DNA of 64,000 nt from Streptomyces sp. NRRL WC-3605 (GTDB lineage: Bacteria > Actinomycetota > Actinomycetes > Streptomycetales > Streptomycetaceae), in contig NZ_LLZN01000049.1 of the NCBI RefSeq assembly GCF_001509795.1, positions 1 through 64,000 on the forward strand. Reading direction: 5' to 3'. The position numbers and the translations under genes are program-made. Position 1 is the first letter of the stretch. Every line of letters starts with the position of its first letter. Under the pieces are notes generated by a model, which saw nothing but the letters and a program-made list of their open reading frames with translations, did no database searches and was not told the DNA's origin. Shown piece after piece: positions 63,159 through 64,000 of the stretch.

Positions 63159-63742
63159 GGGCCGTGCTCAGGACCGTGAACCGGGTGTTCACCGGGCTCG
63201 TCGGACTGGTGCTGCTCGTGATCGGCGGCTCGGTGTTCGCCGTGGGGCTCGGCGCGCCCGCGCCCTCCTGGTGGATCCACGACGACCGGCACGACGTGCT
63301 GCTCAGCGACGCCGAGCGGACCCGCTGGCGGGACGACGGCTGGTGGTGGCCCACCGTCATCGCCGTCCTCGCGGTGCTGGTCCTGCTCGCCCTGTGGTGG
63401 CTGACGGCGAACCTGCGCCGGCGCCGCCTCACCGAGGTCCTCGTCGACACCGGCGACGGCGAGGGCGCGCTGCTGCGGGGCCGCGCCCTGGCGGACGCCC
63501 TCGCGAGCGAGACCGCCGCCCAGGAGGGCGTGCAGCGCGCCCGCGTCCATCTGCGGGGCAGGCGCACCGCGCCCGAGGCCCGCGTACGGCTGCTGCTGGA
63601 GCCGCACGTGGACCCCGGGGCGGCCCTGGACGAGTTCACCGACGGGGCCCTGGCGCACGCCCGCACCTCGGCGGGGCTGGCGTCCCTGCCCGTGGAGGTC
63701 CGCATGAAGGGCGTCAAGCACGGCGCGGAACGGGTCAGTTGA
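63155..63742 (+). CDS. Alkaline-shock membrane anchor AmaP-like protein
   Basis: A 195-residue protein with two transmembrane helices (VFTGLVGLVLLVIGGSVFAVGLG and WPTVIAVLAVLVLLALWWLTANL) and a soluble C-terminal region ending RTSAGLASLPVEVRMKGVKH, the AmaP plan. It should anchor the Asp23 proteins at the membrane. The GTG at 63155 overlaps the upstream stop by 4 bp after GGAAGGAAGG. Last gene of the operon. Confidence 0.86.
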   Translation: MRAVLRTVNRVFTGLVGLVLLVIGGSVFAVGLGAPAPSWWIHDDRHDVLLSDAERTRWRDDGWWWPTVIAVLAVLVLLALWWLTANLRRRRLTEVLVDTGDGEGALLRGRALADALASETAAQEGVQRARVHLRGRRTAPEARVRLLLEPHVDPGAALDEFTDGALAHARTSAGLASLPVEVRMKGVKHGAERVS

Positions 63743-63747
63743 CGGCC

Positions 63748-64000
<253 letters not shown>

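Overview
The window is chromosomal DNA from a Streptomyces (or very close relative). GC content is very high, genes are packed in overlapping operons, GTG starts are common, and the gene content and order (ectABCD, a cobalamin operon, a PiT phosphate transporter, a gbn-like DNA-binding protein, an Asp23/AmaP cluster) recall the core region of S. coelicolor around SCO1838-SCO1900. That resemblance is from memory and was not aligned. I see no rRNA, tRNA, CRISPR array, prophage or insertion sequence.

Layout. 1-1.1 kb: a truncated TerD gene, a small conserved gene and two copies of a 61-bp repeat. 1.2-6.2 kb: a minus-strand carbohydrate operon (DeoR regulator, lipoprotein, two permeases, Zn-alcohol dehydrogenase), probably for a sugar or polyol. 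6.4-9.7 kb: a divergent oxidative uronate locus, with a uronate dehydrogenase facing a 5-dehydro-4-deoxyglucarate dehydratase plus an uncharacterised 387-aa protein. The last pathway enzyme, 2-oxoglutarate semialdehyde dehydrogenase, lies at 19.2 kb beside an IclR regulator. 9.8-13.2 kb: an unusual double-HTH regulator divergent from a DUF4097 protein and a DrrAB-type ABC exporter. 13.3-24 kb: assorted genes (NCS2 permease, class B PBP, acetyltransferases, FrnE-like DsbA, class V PLP enzyme).

24-27.2 kb: ectABCD for ectoine and 5-hydroxyectoine. 27.5-32.5 kb: a class V aminotransferase divergent from a polar amino-acid ABC transporter and an amidohydrolase. 32.7-33.6 kb: a secreted protein with an LAETG sorting signal. 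33.9-51.4 kb: one 17-kb cobalamin operon of 13 genes, nearly all overlapping by about 4 bp, read leftward from a promoter at about 51.35 kb, a cobalamin riboswitch and a 19-codon leader ORF. It combines a CbiX chelatase, a CbiG-CobJ fusion and the CobN/ChlI-ChlD late chelatase.

51.5-53 kb: a PiT-type phosphate transporter behind a PHO-box-like repeat. 53.3-57.3 kb: class II aldolase, alpha/beta hydrolase, unknown protein and VOC protein. 57.4-59.1 kb: an ABC-F ATPase preceded by a 7-codon ORF (MAILLAH) that appears to start at the transcription start. 59.1-60.6 kb: gbn with six GATC sites upstream, then an enoyl-CoA hydratase whose Shine-Dalgarno is in a perfect hairpin. 60.6-63.7 kb: an Asp23/AmaP envelope cluster. 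The window ends inside an SDR gene.

The most rewarding observations are regulatory: the riboswitch/leader-ORF arrangement, the MAILLAH leader, the GATC cluster, the TTGCAAC operator array, shared IclR-like operators linking the two uronate loci, and a tandem repeat inside CobB.
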